Assembly: GCA_030591125.1 (NCBI GenBank)
Contig: JAUVBP010000059.1
Span: 1-7,135 of the forward strand
Length of the DNA: 7,135 bases
DNA from: Candidatus Woesearchaeota archaeon
Lineage (GTDB): Archaea; Nanobdellota; Nanobdellia; Woesearchaeales; UBA11576
Direction of reading: 5' to 3'
The notes under the pieces are model-generated. The model was not told the origin of the DNA. It made no database searches and worked only from the letters and a program-made list of their open reading frames with translations. Position numbers and translations under genes: made by a program. Of this stretch, positions 5,189 through 7,135 are shown one piece after another (within the stretch, counting starts at the first letter, position 1; each line of letters starts with the position of its first letter).

Positions 5189-6373
5189 TTTCTTTTTATA
5201 CACTGCAAGGAATATGTTGACTGCTGTAAGTAATAATACCACTATTATCAACAGGATCGTCATAGTATTTGCATTTAACCCTTGTGATGAAGCAATTTCT
5301 TCTTCAGGTGCTTTTTCTGCCATTACTTGAGAGGTCTCAATAGGAGCTATGATGTCTATCTTGCCCTCTACGAAACTTCTTTTTTCCGCATAAAATACTT
5401 CTATCCTGACGTCATATTGTTTCTCTGTCAATCCAGATGTATCTATGAATGAATTGACAGTCTGTGTCTTCCAAGGATGTAAAGTCTCAGTGACACTTTT
5501 AGTCTTGATGCTGGTGTTATCATCGTATATGTGCAACTTCGCATAGATGGTAAGAGGATCATTCCATTCACTTTTGATCGTAGTCTCGAATAATTTGATA
5601 CTTCCTGATTCAAGTTCGCGGGTGTAACTCAGGATCTTAATATTAAGTGTCCCTATCCTAAAAGTTCCGTTGAAATCCTCTGTCAGCTCATCAGTATCTA
5701 TCTTTGCTTCTGCAGAATAATTCCCTGGCAGAAGTCCGTACGTATCAAATCTTGCTATTATGGTCTCCTTTGAATTGGATGCTATGCTTTTTGTCTCGAA
5801 TGTCGCTGTACCGACCAGACTTTTTTCAATATTGTAAACCTCAACTGTTCCAGATGCCTGTCGTATGTCGTCCTCTCCAACATTCTCTATGTTTGCTGTA
5901 AAGTCCACAGGTTCATCCTGATTGGTATCTGAGGTATGGAAGGATATGCGTGGCAGTATCCCCGGGTAGAGCATCATAAGATCAATCCCTGCACAAGCAC
6001 TCCCTCTGCCGCAGATCAGACCGCCGCCAGGACAATCTTCCAGGATACATATCCTCAAAAAACTCTTTCCAGGGTGCTCAAGCTTTTCAGGCAGGTCTAT
6101 GTAGCCACTAACTGTAAACTTCCCCCCTTTTGGTATGTCCTCAAATCTGACCTGATCAAGGGTCACATATTTCGCAAGTTCGTCTTTTGCAAATACGCTA
6201 TAACTATTGTCAAATGACCTGTGACCTATGCCTGTATAGCTAAAGAGGTATTTCTGATTAGGTATGAACATATCGTGTTTGTTCAGGTTACTTCCAGATA
6301 TGCCTACAGCAGAAACAACGTGACTCATTGCCAAGAGCATAATCATCAGAAAAAAATAAGGGGTGCTTTTCAT
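5180..6373 (-). CDS. Secreted Ig-like domain protein with C-terminal membrane anchor
   Basis: A 397-residue protein. Signal peptide at residues 1-22 (hydrophobic 6-20, cleavage near VVSA), then three beta-rich segments: about 30-135, 138-240 and 242-343. Phrases such as DIPKGGKFTVSGYIDLPEKLEHPGKS, PVDFTANIENVGEDDI and GLLPGNYSAEAKID are typical of tandem Ig-like/CARDB units in archaeal exoproteins. Four Cys (109, 114, 121, 127) cluster in a Gly-rich loop at the end of segment one and probably form two disulfides. A Glu/Ala/Ser linker leads to a helix at about 371-392 and the tail YKKKKE. No SD precedes the ATG, which follows an A/T-only gap after the upstream gene. The last codons are A-rich and the -1 frame stays open for another 24 codons, so the annotated end may not be the true one. 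Likely partner of its two operon neighbours at the cell surface. Confidence 0.85.
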   Translation of the reverse strand: MKSTPYFFLMIMLLAMSHVVSAVGISGSNLNKHDMFIPNQKYLFSYTGIGHRSFDNSYSVFAKDELAKYVTLDQVRFEDIPKGGKFTVSGYIDLPEKLEHPGKSFLRICILEDCPGGGLICGRGSACAGIDLMMLYPGILPRISFHTSDTNQDEPVDFTANIENVGEDDIRQASGTVEVYNIEKSLVGTATFETKSIASNSKETIIARFDTYGLLPGNYSAEAKIDTDELTEDFNGTFRIGTLNIKILSYTRELESGSIKLFETTIKSEWNDPLTIYAKLHIYDDNTSIKTKSVTETLHPWKTQTVNSFIDTSGLTEKQYDVRIEVFYAEKRSFVEGKIDIIAPIETSQVMAEKAPEEEIASSQGLNANTMTILLIIVVLLLTAVNIFLAVYKKKKE

Positions 6374-6404
6374 TTTTTAAAAATCAAGAAAAAATAAAAA
6401 ATTT
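6374..6404 (-). terminator. T-rich gap: partial termination between surface protein and Ig-like protein
   Basis: The 31-bp gap reads on the minus strand as AAA, then two runs of six T, CTTG, and five T, before the ATG of the next gene. Such T-runs terminate archaeal transcription without a hairpin. Because the next gene on the same strand starts right after it and has no SD, this probably lowers expression of the downstream genes relative to the surface protein. Confidence 0.5.
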
Positions 6405-7061
6405 TTAGTAATTTTTCAAGAACTCAAACGTCACTGACGTTGTCTTGTTACCTGCAATACCTGCAGGTATTGACACGTTGATGTCGACAAATATCTCATC
6501 TTCTCCGTCTGCACCTGATAGGTTAGAACAGAGCAGCTGGGCTGAGTTGTCGAAGTCAAGATATGTATCGTTCTCGAAAGTCAGACCATCTGAACAAGCA
6601 TTCTCAAGAGTGTATGCTTTCCATCCATATCGCTCTACACTCGCGCCGGTCTTTGTTCCGCCGTCAACGATGAATGTATCAGCTGTACTTGAGTTGATGG
6701 TAAGATTCACCAGATTGTTCCCTGAGTTCTCAAGCAGGAATTCTGTTGGGTTGTAGTCTGTTGTGTTATCCCAACAATCAGGAACGGTACCATCATCTTC
6801 TGTGCTCAGGTTACAGTCATCATCATTGGTCAGGGTAGAATTTCTGCTACCTTCTCCAAAATCAACGACCAGTTGTGTCAGCGTCACTTCTGTCAACTCT
6901 GTGATGTTTACGCGAGCAGTACCATCAGTTGTCGGTGCTGCACCAGAAATCAGGTTTGTCACCTGCGAAACGCCTCTCATTGCAAAGAACGTACCCGCGA
7001 GCGAGATTCCAATTGCGACAACAAGCAGTGTTGCCAAAGTCTTATTTGAAATTTCATCCAT
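6405..7061 (-). CDS. Acidic, sequon-rich, N-terminally anchored surface protein
   Basis: I choose the ATG at 7061 (218 residues, MDEISNKTLATLL...). A perfect SD, AGGAGG (7076-7071), sits nine bases before it; the earlier in-frame ATG at 7082 would put that SD inside codons 3-4 and has none of its own. Residues about 8-28 are a membrane helix of the NKTLA-type start that I recall in DPANN exoproteins. The rest is acidic and Thr/Asn-rich, with ten N-X-S/T sequons (N52, 74, 84, 99, 119, 123, 164, 180, 195, 205) and four Cys (83, 96, 156, 178) suited to two disulfides. Motifs VVDFGEGS, FLLENSGNNLVNLTI and VDINVSIPAG suggest an Ig-like fold. The best SD of the window plus a following T-rich gap suggest a high-output structural glycoprotein. 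Function otherwise unknown. Confidence 0.85.
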   Translation of the reverse strand: MDEISNKTLATLLVVAIGISLAGTFFAMRGVSQVTNLISGAAPTTDGTARVNITELTEVTLTQLVVDFGEGSRNSTLTNDDDCNLSTEDDGTVPDCWDNTTDYNPTEFLLENSGNNLVNLTINSSTADTFIVDGGTKTGASVERYGWKAYTLENACSDGLTFENDTYLDFDNSAQLLCSNLSGADGEDEIFVDINVSIPAGIAGNKTTSVTFEFLKNY

Positions 7062-7070
7062 CTTGTCTAA

Positions 7071-7076
7071 CCTCCT
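7071..7076 (-). promoter_or_regulatory. Consensus SD AGGAGG that sets the start of the surface protein
   Basis: AGGAGG followed by TTAGACAAG and then ATG at 7061-7059. It lies after the alternative ATG (7082), so it decides the shorter start. It is the strongest ribosome site in the window. Confidence 0.75.
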
Positions 7077-7081
7077 TTTCA

Positions 7082-7135
7082 TTACCCTAGTATATTAATT
7101 GCTGTTTGCCCGCCTGTGCTCACAGGTACAGCAGG
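7082..7135 (-). CDS. C-terminal end of an upstream gene in the same operon (partial)
   Basis: In the frame starting at 7135 on the minus strand, 17 codons read PAVPVSTGGQTAINILG and end at TAA 7084-7082, 20 bases before the chosen start of the surface protein. The residue choice is protein-like, and the final strand-like ending resembles the end of the following surface protein (IPAG...TSVTFEF), so it may be a related exoprotein. The evidence is short and the gene is mostly outside the window. Confidence 0.5.
   Translation of the reverse strand, partial: PAVPVSTGGQTAINILG

Noticed and set aside
6405..7082. Longer start at 7082 for the surface protein
   Set aside because: The consensus SD lies downstream of that ATG and fits the ATG at 7061. 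The 7082 start overlaps the stop of the preceding gene and lacks an SD, although coupling cannot be fully excluded.

Overview
The window looks like a piece of an archaeal chromosome, and a DPANN-type lineage (Woesearchaeota/Pacearchaeota-like) is my best guess. The reasons are AUA-rich codon use, Shine-Dalgarno (SD) sequences of the AGGAGGT/GAGGTG type, TTTATATA promoter elements, T-run termination regions without hairpins, a COG1361-type (S-layer/Ig-like) exoprotein, a KGQ-type class III (prepilin-like) signal, and many N-glycosylation sequons in secreted proteins. The taxonomic call is inference. Nearly every gene encodes a membrane-anchored or secreted protein, so this is an envelope-oriented region.

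Left block (1-2725, all minus strand, read right to left): a GbsR/MarR-like winged-helix regulator, then a complete MacB/LolD-type ABC ATPase, then a signal-peptide plus C-terminal-anchor protein with Ig-like domains (COG1361-like), then the first nine codons of a further gene that resembles an ABC permease start. Stop and start codons abut (regulator/ATPase) or overlap by 4 bp (ATPase/exoprotein), so this is one operon: probably a self-regulated exporter with a dedicated extracytoplasmic partner.

Control region (2726-2935): about 210 bp between divergent genes, AT-rich. It has a strong minus-strand TATA box, plus-strand TATA candidates, three tandem 18-bp repeats beginning TGAATAT, and two short interrupted palindromes. 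It is the obvious place for the regulator to act on both sides.

Centre (2936-4604, plus strand): two single-pass membrane proteins of unknown function. Their extracytoplasmic domains are diverged paralogues sharing a Y-(L/I)-T-F-D motif, a Cys pair about 24-26 residues apart and a C-terminal DRL motif. The second has a His-rich cytoplasmic segment and an extra Cys pair.

Right block (4646-7135, minus strand): an operon read right to left, beginning with the tail of a gene cut by the window edge, then an acidic sequon-rich surface protein with the best SD of the window, a T-rich partial-termination segment, a signal-peptide protein with Ig-like domains and a C-terminal anchor, and a pilin-like protein with one Ig-like domain. 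The signal-peptide protein seems to have an open -1-frame extension that reaches to 4 nt from the next start codon. Together these could form a surface or pilus-like assembly; that function is inference from the architecture.

I saw no rRNA, tRNA, CRISPR array, transposase or integrase. No gene-free stretch exceeds 300 bases.
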